Part shown: positions 22,257 to 31,759 of the stretch, one piece after another
Position numbering within the stretch: position 1 is the first letter of the stretch
Layout: each line of letters opens with the position of its first letter
Assembly (NCBI RefSeq): GCF_018687575.1
Contig: NZ_CP061297.1
Coordinates: forward strand, 688,821-752,820
From: Polynucleobacter asymbioticus
Lineage (GTDB): Bacteria; Pseudomonadota; Gammaproteobacteria; Burkholderiales; Burkholderiaceae
Direction: 5' to 3'
Length of the DNA: 64,000 nucleotides
Notes under the pieces: generated by a model
Told to the model about the DNA's origin: nothing
Databases searched by the model: none
What the model saw: the letters and a program-made list of their open reading frames with translations, nothing else
Program-made: the position numbers and the translations under genes

Positions 22257-23378
22257 ATGAGTCTCTTATTTTCCAGCTACAAGCTGAGCTCCCCTAGGGG
22301 TGATTTAATGCTGCCCAATCGCATCGTGGTGGCGCCGATGTGCCAGTATTCAGCGGTAAACGGAGAGGCTCAGGATTGGCATCTCATGCATTGGGGCAAC
22401 CTGCTAAATAGCGGAGCCGGACTATTCATGATTGAGGCTACTGGGGTAACTCCAGAAGGCCGGATTACACCAGCCTGCCTTGGCCTATGGGATGACCGTA
22501 CCGAAGCCGCCCTGAGGGATAAGCTCGGCAGGGCTCGTAAGCTGGCGCCTAAAACAGCCGTTTTCATTCAATTGGCGCACGCTGGCCGAAAAGCCTCCAG
22601 TGCAACCCCGTGGGAGGGTGGTCAACTACTCTCTAAAGACCAGGGTGGCTGGGATATGCTTGCTCCTTCTGCCATCCCTCAGTTAAAGGATGAGCGTTTA
22701 CCGCATGAACTCTCCAAGGCGGAATTGACTGAGCTGATCGATGCATTTGTTGTTGCAGCGCAGCGTGCTGAGCGGGTCGGGGTAGATGGTATTGAGTTGC
22801 ATGGGGCTCACGGCTACCTCTTGCATCAGTTTCTGTCGCCGATTGCCAATCAACGTACTGATGAATACGGCGGCTCTTTTGAAAACCGCATCCGCTTTCT
22901 ATTGGAGTTATTTGCAGCGGTTCGCGAAGCATATCAAGGTGTTTTGGGTATTCGGATTTCGGCTAGTGATTGGATCGAAGGGGGTTGGACTCCGCAGGAG
23001 ACTGCCGATTTTGCATCTCGCCTAAAACCATTGGGATGTGATTTTGTTCACATCTCATCAGGGGGTATTTCACCGCTACAGAAGATTGCAATCGGTCCAA
23101 ACTATCAAGTGCCGTTTGCCAAAATTGTAAAAGACCAATCTGGTTTGCCCACCATGACAGTCGGCTTGATTACGGATCCCCAGCAAGCAGAAGATATTCT
23201 TCAAAAAGGTGATGCAGATTTGATCGCCTTGGCCCGTGCATTTTTATATAAGCCAAGATGGGCTTGGGAGGCTGCTGCAGCATTAGGTGGTACCGTGCCA
23301 TCGAATGAACGTTACTGGCGCTGTTTGCCACGTGAGGCTCAGGCCATATTTGGTGAGGTCAAAGTAGGGCAACGATAA
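22257..23378 (+). CDS. NADH:flavin oxidoreductase, old yellow enzyme family (YqjM/NamA type)
   Basis: FMN-dependent ene-reductase-like enzyme, cytoplasmic, probably reducing activated alkenes. The 373-residue barrel has VVAPMCQYSA near residue 25, which includes the Cys that tunes FMN in the YqjM branch, QLAHAGRKA, the substrate-binding His pair in GIELHGAHGYLLHQFLSP, and NQRTDEYGGSFENR. I chose ATG 22257 with AAAGG seven bases upstream; the upstream open frame has no family similarity. The physiological substrate is unknown. Confidence 0.92.
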   Translation: MSLLFSSYKLSSPRGDLMLPNRIVVAPMCQYSAVNGEAQDWHLMHWGNLLNSGAGLFMIEATGVTPEGRITPACLGLWDDRTEAALRDKLGRARKLAPKTAVFIQLAHAGRKASSATPWEGGQLLSKDQGGWDMLAPSAIPQLKDERLPHELSKAELTELIDAFVVAAQRAERVGVDGIELHGAHGYLLHQFLSPIANQRTDEYGGSFENRIRFLLELFAAVREAYQGVLGIRISASDWIEGGWTPQETADFASRLKPLGCDFVHISSGGISPLQKIAIGPNYQVPFAKIVKDQSGLPTMTVGLITDPQQAEDILQKGDADLIALARAFLYKPRWAWEAAAALGGTVPSNERYWRCLPREAQAIFGEVKVGQR

Positions 23379-23440
23379 TAGAGACTTAATCCGCAGCCCA
23401 TAGCTAACATCACCAAACTAAAAATATAAAAGAGTTATTC

Positions 23441-24100
23441 ATGAAGCAACACTCCGTAAGAGAATCTTGGCTTGAAGATGCCGTAAGACATTTGGAACCT
23501 GTTTTTTCAAAAGCGGGCTATGCCATTCCACCGGTCAGGGTGTCTTGTGGTTTTCCAGCTTCAAGTAGTCCAAGAACTACGCTGGGACAATGCTGGCCCC
23601 GTGAGCGCTCTGGCGGCGGGGTAAATGAGATTTTTATCTCCCCCAAGCTAGATGACCCTGTTCAGTTATTAGATACCTTGGTGCATGAACTTTGCCATGC
23701 GGTAGATGATTGTTTTAGCGGCCACGGCGAGGACTTTAAAGGCATTGCCCAAACTGTTGGCCTGGAAGGCCCTGCCCGAATGGCCCATGCAACTGAAGAG
23801 TTGATGGTGCGCTTGATGATGATTAGCCAAGAGCTTGGCCCATACCCTCATCAAGCCATTGTTTTCCCACCACCCCGGCCGAGCAATGCGAGTCGCAATA
23901 AAGCCAAGTGTGCTCAGTGCGGATATGAGGTAACGCTACTCAAGAAGTGGGCAACTTATGGTGCACCTATTTGTCCCAAGGACAATATCCGTATGCAAGA
24001 AGCGGTGATTGAAACAATTGAAAATACAACTGGGCACGATACAGAGTCTGTTACCGGTTTTAAGCCCAAGGCGGATGAAATTCGTCGGGCAATTAGCTAA
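23441..24100 (+). CDS. SprT-like zinc metalloprotease-family protein
   Basis: A 219-residue protein with the SprT-like active-site helix: HExxH as HELCH at residues 82-86 and a third ligand His95 in SGHGEDF. The C-terminal part looks like a small zinc ribbon (CAQC, and later CPKD), with three visible cysteines. Relatives include SprT and Spartan-like proteins; whether this one cuts protein (for instance DNA-protein crosslinks) is not shown by sequence. It stands alone between the ene-reductase and the dehydrogenase genes. Confidence 0.8.
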   Translation: MKQHSVRESWLEDAVRHLEPVFSKAGYAIPPVRVSCGFPASSSPRTTLGQCWPRERSGGGVNEIFISPKLDDPVQLLDTLVHELCHAVDDCFSGHGEDFKGIAQTVGLEGPARMAHATEELMVRLMMISQELGPYPHQAIVFPPPRPSNASRNKAKCAQCGYEVTLLKKWATYGAPICPKDNIRMQEAVIETIENTTGHDTESVTGFKPKADEIRRAIS

Positions 24101-24134
24101 ACCCATTCACACTGAAAATGAGATGAGACATTAA

Positions 24135-25220
24135 ATGAAGAAAAATACAATCATTCAGAATCCAAAAATCGCCGTAATTGCTGGCGATGGCATTGGTAAA
24201 GAGGTCATGCCAGAAGGGGTTCGCGCACTAGAGGCTGCTAGCAAAAAGTTTGGTATTGGTATGCAGTTCGATCATTTTGATTTTGCAAGCTGCGACTACT
24301 ATCTCCAGCACGGCAAGATGATGCCCGATGATTGGTTTGATACCCTGATGCAATACGATGCCATCTTCTTTGGTGCCGTTGGTATGCCAAATATTCTGCC
24401 GGATCACGTGTCTTTATGGGGAAGCCTCATTCAGTTCCGTCGTTGCTTTGACCAGTATGTCAATTTGCGACCAGTCCGACTGCTCCCTGGTGTTCCATGT
24501 CCATTAGCCAATCGCAAGCCAGGTGACATTGATTTTTACGTCGTGCGTGAAAATACTGAGGGTGAATATTCCAGTGTCGGTGGAAAAATGTTCCCGGATA
24601 CTGATCGAGAGTTCGTGATTCAGGAATCCATCTTTACCAGACAAGGCGTTGACCGCATTCTTCAATATGCTTTTGATCTCGCCCAAAGTCGTCCCAAAAA
24701 GCATTTAACCTCTGCGACTAAGTCTAACGGTATTGCCATCACCATGCCTTATTGGGATGAACGAGTGGAACAAATGGCGAAGCAATTTGGCGATGTGCGG
24801 ATGGATAAATACCATATCGATATCTTGGCTGCCCATTTTGTGATGAACCCCGACAGATTTGATGTTGTAGTGGCTAGCAATCTATTTGGCGATATCTTGT
24901 CTGATTTAGGTCCAGCCTGCACTGGAACCATCGCGGTAGCGCCATCCGGAAGTATTAATCCAGAAGGTAAGTTCCCATCATTGTTTGAGCCGGTTCATGG
25001 CTCAGCTCCTGACATCTATGGAAAGATGATTGCCAATCCGATTGGACAGATCTGGTCTGGATCCATGATGTTGGATCACTTGGGTTATCCAGAGGCAGGC
25101 AAAGCGATATTCAATGCTATTGAGCGAGTTCTTTCTACAGCTGGCGCTCCGCTTACGCCTGACTTGGGTGGTAAAGCTCGCACTGATGATTTGGGCAAAG
25201 CAATCGCCGCTGAAATCTAA
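24135..25220 (+). CDS. ttuC: tartrate dehydrogenase / D-malate dehydrogenase family protein
   Basis: NAD-dependent beta-decarboxylating dehydrogenase, 361 residues. Family landmarks are IAVIAGDGIGKEVMPEG at the N terminus, the SLWGSLIQFRRCFDQYVNLRPVR segment with substrate-binding arginines, RENTEGEYSSVGG, and ASNLFGDILSDLGPA with metal-binding aspartates. LWGxLxxxRR rather than the LeuB pattern places it with TtuC/DmlA, acting on tartrate or D-malate, instead of 3-isopropylmalate. Ends 19 bases before the convergent dnaQ. Confidence 0.85.
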   Translation: MKKNTIIQNPKIAVIAGDGIGKEVMPEGVRALEAASKKFGIGMQFDHFDFASCDYYLQHGKMMPDDWFDTLMQYDAIFFGAVGMPNILPDHVSLWGSLIQFRRCFDQYVNLRPVRLLPGVPCPLANRKPGDIDFYVVRENTEGEYSSVGGKMFPDTDREFVIQESIFTRQGVDRILQYAFDLAQSRPKKHLTSATKSNGIAITMPYWDERVEQMAKQFGDVRMDKYHIDILAAHFVMNPDRFDVVVASNLFGDILSDLGPACTGTIAVAPSGSINPEGKFPSLFEPVHGSAPDIYGKMIANPIGQIWSGSMMLDHLGYPEAGKAIFNAIERVLSTAGAPLTPDLGGKARTDDLGKAIAAEI

Positions 25221-25239
25221 ATTGGTATTTAGTTAGACT

Positions 25240-25950
25240 TTAGTTGGCTGCAGCAGAAGGACTCCATACGGGGTCCTTTTTGCTTGCCTTTGCAATCTCA
25301 CCCAAGATCTTTTCGTGTAACTGGCAATCCTCATCGCTCGCGCTCAAGAGTTTGAGCTTGCTTGGTAGGGCCTTCATCTGCCCAGATGCATCAGTGCCGA
25401 CGGTGTAATCAATCAAATCAATCGAGAGATCTTCTTGACCGCGCGTCATGGCCACATAGACTTCGGCCAAGAGCTGGGCATCTAACAAAGCGCCGTGCAG
25501 GGTTCTATGTTGATTGCTAATGGCAAAGCGCTCACAGAGTGCATCCAGCGAGTTGCGCTTGCCTGGGAACATCTGCCGCGCATCTAAAAGGGTGTCAGTG
25601 ATTTTGGCAGCAAGGCCTCTGAAAGCCGGGCGCTTCAGTAAAGCAAATTCGTTATCTAAGAATCCCAAGTCAAATGCCGCATTATGAATAACTACCTCAG
25701 CACCATCAACAAACTCAATCAGCTCTTCAACAATATTGGCGAACACCGGCTTGTCAGATAGAAACTCACGTGACAGTCCATGAACTGCAAACGCACCTGC
25801 ATCAATATCACGCTCTGGATTAATGTAGTAATGGAAAGTGCGATCAGTTAAGCGGCGACCTATCATTTCAACGCAACCGATTTCAATAATACGGTCACCC
25901 GTAGCAGGATTCAGGCCAGTGGTTTCGGTATCGAGAATAACTTGACGCAT
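25240..25950 (-). CDS. dnaQ: DNA polymerase III subunit epsilon (3'-5' proofreading exonuclease)
   Basis: Proofreading subunit of the replicative polymerase. The 236-residue protein has Exo I as LDTETTGLNP, Exo II around VIHNAAFDLGFLD and Exo III with HGALLDAQLLAEVY, including the catalytic Asp/Glu residues and the active-site His. Its ATG overlaps the stop of the upstream RND pump gene by one base (TAATG on the minus strand), so it may be translated as part of the efflux transcript or from an internal promoter. Confidence 0.95.
   Translation of the reverse strand: MRQVILDTETTGLNPATGDRIIEIGCVEMIGRRLTDRTFHYYINPERDIDAGAFAVHGLSREFLSDKPVFANIVEELIEFVDGAEVVIHNAAFDLGFLDNEFALLKRPAFRGLAAKITDTLLDARQMFPGKRNSLDALCERFAISNQHRTLHGALLDAQLLAEVYVAMTRGQEDLSIDLIDYTVGTDASGQMKALPSKLKLLSASDEDCQLHEKILGEIAKASKKDPVWSPSAAAN
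25257..25281 (+). terminator. intrinsic terminator for the dehydrogenase gene, inside the dnaQ 3' end
   Basis: AAGGACTCC (25257-25265) pairs with GGGGTCCTT (25270-25278), nine pairs with one G-T, around ATAC, followed by a run of T that overlaps the stem end (to 25281). The polarity fits plus-strand transcription; on the minus strand there is no U-tract. The same bases encode the last residues of DnaQ. Confidence 0.6.
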
Positions 25951-28900
25951 TAGGTGCCTTCCAACACAGATGGGGGGATTTCCATGGGTCCATTGCCTGC
26001 GTATTTATCTAAATAGAGGTAGATCACAGGCGTAATGATGAGGGTTACAAATTGGGAGAAGATGAGTCCGCCGGCCACGCTAATACCCAGGGGTTGGCGC
26101 AATTCTGCTCCAGCGCCTAAGCCCAATGCGATAGGGAGTGCACCCATGAGTGCAGCGATGGTGGTCATCATGATTGGTCTAAAGCGCAAGATACAGGCTT
26201 CACGAATCGCTTTTTCTGGAGACATGCCTTGATTACGCTGCGCATCCAAGGCAAAGTCGATCATTAAGATGGCATTCTTTTTGACAATACCAATGAGTAG
26301 CAAGATACCAATCGATGCAACGATGGTCAACTCAAATCCAAAGATGCGAAGCGATAAGATGGCCCCAATAGCTGCTGAGGGGAGGCCAGCCAAAATGGTG
26401 AGTGGGTGGATATAGCTCTCATAAAGAACACCGAGCAAAATATAAATCACACCCAAAGCCGCCAAGATCAGAATGATCTGACCAGATTGATTATCTTTAA
26501 AGACGGCTGCATCACCGCCATAGCTGGTAATAATTGAAGGTGGAAGTCCAATCTCTTTCTCGTACCCATCGATTGCCTTCGTTGCATCACCCAGGAAAAC
26601 ATCTGGCGCAAGGTTAAAGGAGATGGTCACCGCTGGAATTTGACCCTGATGATTTACGGCTGTTGGCCCAACAGTGCGAACAAAGCTAGCCAAACTGGAG
26701 AGGGGAATTAATTTATCAGTAGCCCGACCTCTCACAAATACTTTACTGAGATCAGTCTCAAACTGACGATCATTCTCAGCAGTTTCTAGGATGACGTAAT
26801 AGGTGTTGACTGGCGTATAGATCGTGGATACCTGGCGCTCACCGAACGAGTTATACAGTGCACTACGAATATCTGCAATCGTGACACCGGCGCTCGCAGC
26901 TTGTTCACGATTGATCTCAATTTTGACGTTGAGACCTTTCATCTTGGAGTCGCTTGTAACATCTCTAAAAATGGGGTTGGAGCGGATCTTATCGGTCATC
27001 TTATCCGCCCACTCATTGACGCCCTCAAAGCCTACGCTTTGAAGCGTAAATTGGTAGCGACTCTTACTGGTGCGACCACCCAGTTGTAAATTCTGAACTG
27101 GACGCATGTAAACCTGAAGACCTGGAATATCTTTGAACTTATTTCGCAGGCCTTCAATAACCTTAGACATCTTTTCGCGGTCACCCTTAGGTTTTAGGAT
27201 GATAAAGAAGCGGCCAGTATTTCTTCCGGCGCTTTGACCACCACCCAAAATGGAGATTGAGTTAGCGACGTTGGGATCGTTGTTCACAATCTCTGCTGCG
27301 CGGTCTTGAAGCTCCAGCATGGTTTTAAAGGAGGTGTCCTCTGCAGCTTCTGTGGTTGCAGTAATTTGGCCAATATCCTCTTCAGGAAAAAATCCTTTAG
27401 GACTATTGGCAAACAAGTAAATAGTCAGGAAGAAGCTTGCAACGGCTCCCCACAATACTTTTTTGCGATTGGCTAATGCTAGATCCAGATAGTGGACGTA
27501 AGCCTTGAGAGACCAGTCAAAAATTCGATCGAATTTTTTAGTGATGGCATATTCTTTTGGATGGTCGCCAGGCTTTGGTAGGAAGCGGCTGCAGAGTAGG
27601 GGAACTATGGTGAGAGAGACCACTGCCGAAACCAGAATTGCCAGCGAAACCACTACTGCAAATTCTCTAAATAGTAGGCCGATTGGGCCGGCCATAAAGA
27701 ACAGGGGAATGAAAACTGCCACCAAAGAGATGGAGATCGAGATAATTGTGAACCCTACCTCTTTACTGCCTTTAAGCGAGGCCTTAAGCGGATCCATGCC
27801 TTGTTCAATGTAGCGCATGATGTTCTCAAGCACAACGATGGCATCGTCCACTACTAGACCAACGGCGAGCGTAATTCCCAGCAAGGAAATATTGTCTAGG
27901 CTATAGCCTAAAACGTAGAGTAAGAAGAATGCGCCGATGAGTGAGATGGGAAGGCTGATCGAGGGAATCAGCGTTGCTGATATGCGCTTCAAGAATAAGA
28001 AGATCACCATCACAACAAGCAAAATAGTTAAGACTAAAGTGATGTTGACATCATGAATCGCTTCAATGATGGAGAGGGATCGATCGTTAATCAGCGTTAA
28101 TTTAATGGACGCTGGCATTTGCTCTTGCAATGAAGGGAGCAGTTTTTTGATCGCCTTAACCAGATCAACAGTATTTGCATTGGGTTGGCGTAAGATGCCA
28201 ATCGCAATGGAGCGCTCTCCACCGGATGTAGCAAAAGTTTTTACATCCTCAAAACTTTCTTGGACATCTGCGACATCGCGAAGATATACCGGCAAGCCAT
28301 TTCGCTGCGCGATGATGAGGTTGCCGAATTCTTCTGCTTTGACTAACTGGGGATTGGCATAAATAGTGATCAGCTGACGTGGTCCATCTAAGGTACCTAC
28401 TGGGCTATTGGTATTGGCCTTATTAATCGCCGTGGCCAATTCTTCCATGGTGATGTTGCGGTTGCCTAAAGCATCGGGGCGCACGCTCACACGGACAGCA
28501 TAGCGTTTCGCACCGTATACCTGTACTTGAGAGACTCCGCTAATAGTCGAGATATTCGGAGCTAGCAGATTCTCTGCGTAGTCATTAATCTCAGACAGGC
28601 TCATCGATGGTGAGCTGACTCGAATGACAAGCACTGCTGTATCAGCAGGATTAATTTTGCGATAAGACGGGGGGATTGTCATTTCTATCGGAAGCCTACG
28701 CTGTGCACGTAGTAAGGCTGCTTGTACATCCACCGCAGCTTTATCAATATCTCGTTCGCTCGTAAATTCCAAGGTGATGCTGGTGGAGCCTAAGGTGTTA
28801 GTTGAGCTAATCACCTTGATGCCATCAATAGTGGAAAACTCTTTTTCCAGTGGCAGGGCTACCGAGGACGCCATATTTTCTGGTGCTGCTCCAGGAAGAC

Positions 28901-29048
28901 TCGCGCTCACCGAAATAATCGGCGTATTAAAGCTAGGCAGTGCTGCAACGGGAATATTGAAGTAGGCAACAGCGCCTGCGATCACGAGTGAAATAGAGAG
29001 CAGCACCGTCATGACGGGCCGTCTGATGCATAACTCAGAGAGTGTCAT
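25950..29048 (-). CDS. RND efflux transporter, HAE1 family (AcrB/MexF-like)
   Basis: Proton-driven inner-membrane multidrug efflux pump, 1032 residues with the usual 12 helices and two large periplasmic domains. The proton-relay aspartate pair is Asp401-Asp402 in GLVVDDAIVVLEN; the second half has GIVKKNAILMIDFA with the partner lysine region. It starts with ATG overlapping the adaptor stop by four bases (ATGA). No outer-membrane TolC-type gene is adjacent, so the pump must use one encoded elsewhere. Substrates are unknown. Confidence 0.93.
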   Translation of the reverse strand: MTLSELCIRRPVMTVLLSISLVIAGAVAYFNIPVAALPSFNTPIISVSASLPGAAPENMASSVALPLEKEFSTIDGIKVISSTNTLGSTSITLEFTSERDIDKAAVDVQAALLRAQRRLPIEMTIPPSYRKINPADTAVLVIRVSSPSMSLSEINDYAENLLAPNISTISGVSQVQVYGAKRYAVRVSVRPDALGNRNITMEELATAINKANTNSPVGTLDGPRQLITIYANPQLVKAEEFGNLIIAQRNGLPVYLRDVADVQESFEDVKTFATSGGERSIAIGILRQPNANTVDLVKAIKKLLPSLQEQMPASIKLTLINDRSLSIIEAIHDVNITLVLTILLVVMVIFLFLKRISATLIPSISLPISLIGAFFLLYVLGYSLDNISLLGITLAVGLVVDDAIVVLENIMRYIEQGMDPLKASLKGSKEVGFTIISISISLVAVFIPLFFMAGPIGLLFREFAVVVSLAILVSAVVSLTIVPLLCSRFLPKPGDHPKEYAITKKFDRIFDWSLKAYVHYLDLALANRKKVLWGAVASFFLTIYLFANSPKGFFPEEDIGQITATTEAAEDTSFKTMLELQDRAAEIVNNDPNVANSISILGGGQSAGRNTGRFFIILKPKGDREKMSKVIEGLRNKFKDIPGLQVYMRPVQNLQLGGRTSKSRYQFTLQSVGFEGVNEWADKMTDKIRSNPIFRDVTSDSKMKGLNVKIEINREQAASAGVTIADIRSALYNSFGERQVSTIYTPVNTYYVILETAENDRQFETDLSKVFVRGRATDKLIPLSSLASFVRTVGPTAVNHQGQIPAVTISFNLAPDVFLGDATKAIDGYEKEIGLPPSIITSYGGDAAVFKDNQSGQIILILAALGVIYILLGVLYESYIHPLTILAGLPSAAIGAILSLRIFGFELTIVASIGILLLIGIVKKNAILMIDFALDAQRNQGMSPEKAIREACILRFRPIMMTTIAALMGALPIALGLGAGAELRQPLGISVAGGLIFSQFVTLIITPVIYLYLDKYAGNGPMEIPPSVLEGT

Positions 29049-30427
29049 TTTGTCTCGGGCGCAGGAGTGGGTGTAGCTGCTTTAGCGGGAGCGGCTGCAG
29101 GAGTTTGTTTCTTGGCTTCACGGATCTTGCTACCAGGCCTCAGATTTTGTTTGCCCTCAACAATGACTCGAGAGCCCGCTTCAATCCCTCTGATCACTGC
29201 GCTACCTTGGTACTCGTAAATTACTTTGATAGGTTTAGATTGCACCTTATCGTCTTTATCCACTAGATAGACCACACGACCTTTCGGGCTAATCACAATG
29301 GCTTCAGATGGAACTGCGATGGCATCTTTTAGGGTGTTTGCACTCAAGGAGACACGAGCGAACTGACCGGGTAGAAGAGTCATCTTCTCATTTGGAATTT
29401 GAGCACGCACTCGTACTGCTGCAATACTAGGATCCACTTGGTTGTCAATCACAAGCACTTCACCTTCGTAAACAGATTTAGCATCATTGCCAACGCTCAC
29501 TTTGACTTTGAGTGGCTTATCCGCCTGTTTACCGTCCATTAATAAGGGAATGTCTTTCTCAGGCACTACAAATTGAACGTTGATTGGATTCAGTTGGGTA
29601 ATCGTCACCATGGAACCAACGCTGGAGGTTGCTGTCGAGCTCGTTGCAGTAGTTACCACGTTGCTTGCTTGTACTAGAGAGCCTGGGAATACGTTGATGA
29701 TGCCGGCTCGTCCCGCAATAGGGGATCGGATGGAGTCATAGGAGAGTTGTACTTCAGCAGAGCGTGCAGCTGCCTGTGCTGACTTAGCATTCGCTAGAGA
29801 AGTCTCCAGACCTGCCTTTGAAATAAAGTTCTTGGTGACTAGTTCTTTAGCTCGCAAGTATTGTTTTTGAGCGTCGTCTGCCAATGCTTTTAATTTCTCA
29901 TAGTTGGCGCGATCATTACGGTCATCTAGAGTGAAGAGGAGCTCACCTTCCTTCACTTCCTGCCCATCTTTAATGTGAATGGTTTTGACCGTATTGGTTG
30001 TCATTGGGCGAATATCCACAATACTGCTGGAGATGATCGTGCCCGTTGCCTCAATAATTAATGGAATATCTTTTTTCTCCACTACGACGCTCGTAATGGT
30101 TTGTGCCCCACCTGTTTTGCCGGCAGCAGGGAAGAAATAATCAAATGCCTTGGAACCAGCATATAAAACAATCAGCAGCGCCAAAATACGCCACTTGTAT
30201 TTGAGTGTGAACTCCTTCGCTGTCGCGTAATCTAATTGTTTGACCTTAGCAAGATAGGGGGATGCTTTTTGCCAAAGAGTGCATAAGCGAGCCTTTAGCG
30301 CATTTTTGAGTAGGGGCAGCTTGGCAACGACTTTATCGAGTGCTGATTCAATTTTTGACACGGTCTCGGAGTTTTTCTTGGTTCTATATGGGTTAAGCGG
30401 TGAATTCTGTACCAGCTTTGAATGCAA
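29045..30427 (-). CDS. RND efflux periplasmic adaptor (membrane fusion protein)
   Basis: Links the pump to an outer-membrane channel. Residues 80-99 form one transmembrane anchor (ILALLIVLYAGSKAF). After it come the beta-barrel and lipoyl-like halves (IHIKDGQEVKEGELLFTLDD) and the coiled hairpin with YLRAKELVTKNFISKAG. The C-terminal 20 residues are Ala/Pro/Thr-rich. The 460-residue form begins with TTG 30427, with GAGAG five bases upstream, and has an unusual 79-residue cytoplasmic extension; an in-frame GTG at 30361 would shorten it by 22 residues. Confidence 0.88.
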   Translation of the reverse strand: MHSKLVQNSPLNPYRTKKNSETVSKIESALDKVVAKLPLLKNALKARLCTLWQKASPYLAKVKQLDYATAKEFTLKYKWRILALLIVLYAGSKAFDYFFPAAGKTGGAQTITSVVVEKKDIPLIIEATGTIISSSIVDIRPMTTNTVKTIHIKDGQEVKEGELLFTLDDRNDRANYEKLKALADDAQKQYLRAKELVTKNFISKAGLETSLANAKSAQAAARSAEVQLSYDSIRSPIAGRAGIINVFPGSLVQASNVVTTATSSTATSSVGSMVTITQLNPINVQFVVPEKDIPLLMDGKQADKPLKVKVSVGNDAKSVYEGEVLVIDNQVDPSIAAVRVRAQIPNEKMTLLPGQFARVSLSANTLKDAIAVPSEAIVISPKGRVVYLVDKDDKVQSKPIKVIYEYQGSAVIRGIEAGSRVIVEGKQNLRPGSKIREAKKQTPAAAPAKAATPTPAPETK

Positions 30428-30477
30428 TCATTCTCTCATAAGACCGTTAAAAACGGGCTTGCTAAGGCCTATCCAGC

Positions 30478-30933
30478 CTAGGGCAGAAATTCCTCTACAC
30501 CTTTGTTTGCCAGCAGGTCTGCCAGCTCATTTCCGGGGTGGCCATTGTGTCCGCGCACCCAATGCCAGGAGATCTTGTGATCAGGAATGAGGGCATCCAA
30601 TTCCTGCCATAAATCCGCATTCTTGACGGGATCCTTGCTGGCAGTCTTCCACCCCCTTTTTTTCCAGCCTTCTAGCCACTCCGTAACGCCTTTTTGGACG
30701 TATTGTGAGTCAGTCCATAGCTCGACTGAGCTGGTTTGCTTGAGGGCTCGAAGCGCATGAATCACCGCACTAATTTCCATGCGGTTATTGGTGGTGTGCT
30801 CAGCCCCTCCGTGTAAATGCTTTTCATGACCACCCGAGCGTAAAACCGCGCCCCAGCCGCCAGGCCCGGGATTGCCTTTGCAGGCGCCATCGGTGTAAAT
30901 AACAATATGGGGGAGGGATTTGGTGTGGGGCAT
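30478..30933 (-). CDS. rnhA: ribonuclease HI
   Basis: Cuts the RNA strand of RNA-DNA hybrids, removing primers and R-loops. The 151-residue protein has all catalytic residues: Asp15 in [16 protein letters not shown], Glu53 in NNRMEIS, Asp75 in LWTDSQYV, His129 in RGHNGHPGN and Asp139 in ELADLLA. Starts four bases after the methyltransferase stop. In relatives rnhA and dnaQ are usually adjacent; here two efflux genes lie between them. Confidence 0.97.
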   Translation of the reverse strand: MPHTKSLPHIVIYTDGACKGNPGPGGWGAVLRSGGHEKHLHGGAEHTTNNRMEISAVIHALRALKQTSSVELWTDSQYVQKGVTEWLEGWKKRGWKTASKDPVKNADLWQELDALIPDHKISWHWVRGHNGHPGNELADLLANKGVEEFLP

Positions 30934-30937
30934 GCCG

Positions 30938-31753
30938 TTAATTTACTTGGTCTTGGCTATTTGCCAAATTCTGGCGGCTTTCAGCTGCCGGAGTTAATTG
31001 AGCCATTGCGGGTATGCGTAAGCCTTGGGCTTGCCCAATCAGGCGGATACCTTGCTGGCGTTTAATGGCCGAGACCAAGAAAACAGCCCCAAATATAGGC
31101 CACCAACGATTGCCCGCAGGTTCCATAAAGTCCATTCTGGATATACCTGATTCACCGCTCAGTGGGAGTTTGTAGCACCCAAAATGACCTCGATCCAATG
31201 AGAAATTCAAAAGCTGTAACCAGTCTTTAATCCTCAGAAGGCTAATAAATTGACCATCTCGCGGCAAATAAGGGCTGCCGATCAAGCGGCTGAGATATTG
31301 GCGCATGCCCCAAAGGCTGGCGGGATTAAATCCCGAAATGATCAAGCGACCCTCAGGGCGCAAGACGCGCTCAGCCTCCCGCAGAATTTGATGGGGGTCG
31401 GCAGCAAATTCCAGAACATGCGGCAATACCAATAAGTCGATGCTTTCCGAGGCAAAAGGGAGCTCATTGGCATCCCCCTCAATCTGATGCCAACTGAACA
31501 GGCTGGCCTGTTTTTGGCGATCATGGGCGTCAATCAGCAGGGCCTGCAAAGGCATGCGGTTTTCTGCCAGGGTATTCAGTTGCGGCAAGCCAATTTGAAC
31601 GGCATAAAAACCAAAGACATCAGCCACAATTTGATTGAAGCATTTCTGCTCCCAGCCAAGTACATAACGTCCTGGGGGTGATTGCAACCACTTTTCCCAT
31701 GAACTCCATGGTGGTGCAGGCATCTGGGATGGGGAGGGTGGGATTGGTATCAT
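30938..31753 (-). CDS. class I SAM-dependent methyltransferase-like protein
   Basis: 271 residues resembling a BioC/UbiE-type methyltransferase: [24 protein letters not shown] and [19 protein letters not shown] are motifs II-III of that fold. The usual glycine-rich SAM loop (GxGxG) is not visible upstream, where the sequence reads IGLPQLNTL, so the cofactor site may be altered. Gene order methyltransferase-rnhA, divergent from gloB, is known in related genomes. The ATG at 31753 is only six bases from the divergent gloB start; an internal ATG ten residues in is possible. Confidence 0.75.
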   Translation of the reverse strand: MIPIPPSPSQMPAPPWSSWEKWLQSPPGRYVLGWEQKCFNQIVADVFGFYAVQIGLPQLNTLAENRMPLQALLIDAHDRQKQASLFSWHQIEGDANELPFASESIDLLVLPHVLEFAADPHQILREAERVLRPEGRLIISGFNPASLWGMRQYLSRLIGSPYLPRDGQFISLLRIKDWLQLLNFSLDRGHFGCYKLPLSGESGISRMDFMEPAGNRWWPIFGAVFLVSAIKRQQGIRLIGQAQGLRIPAMAQLTPAAESRQNLANSQDQVN

Positions 31754-31759
31754 CGGTCT

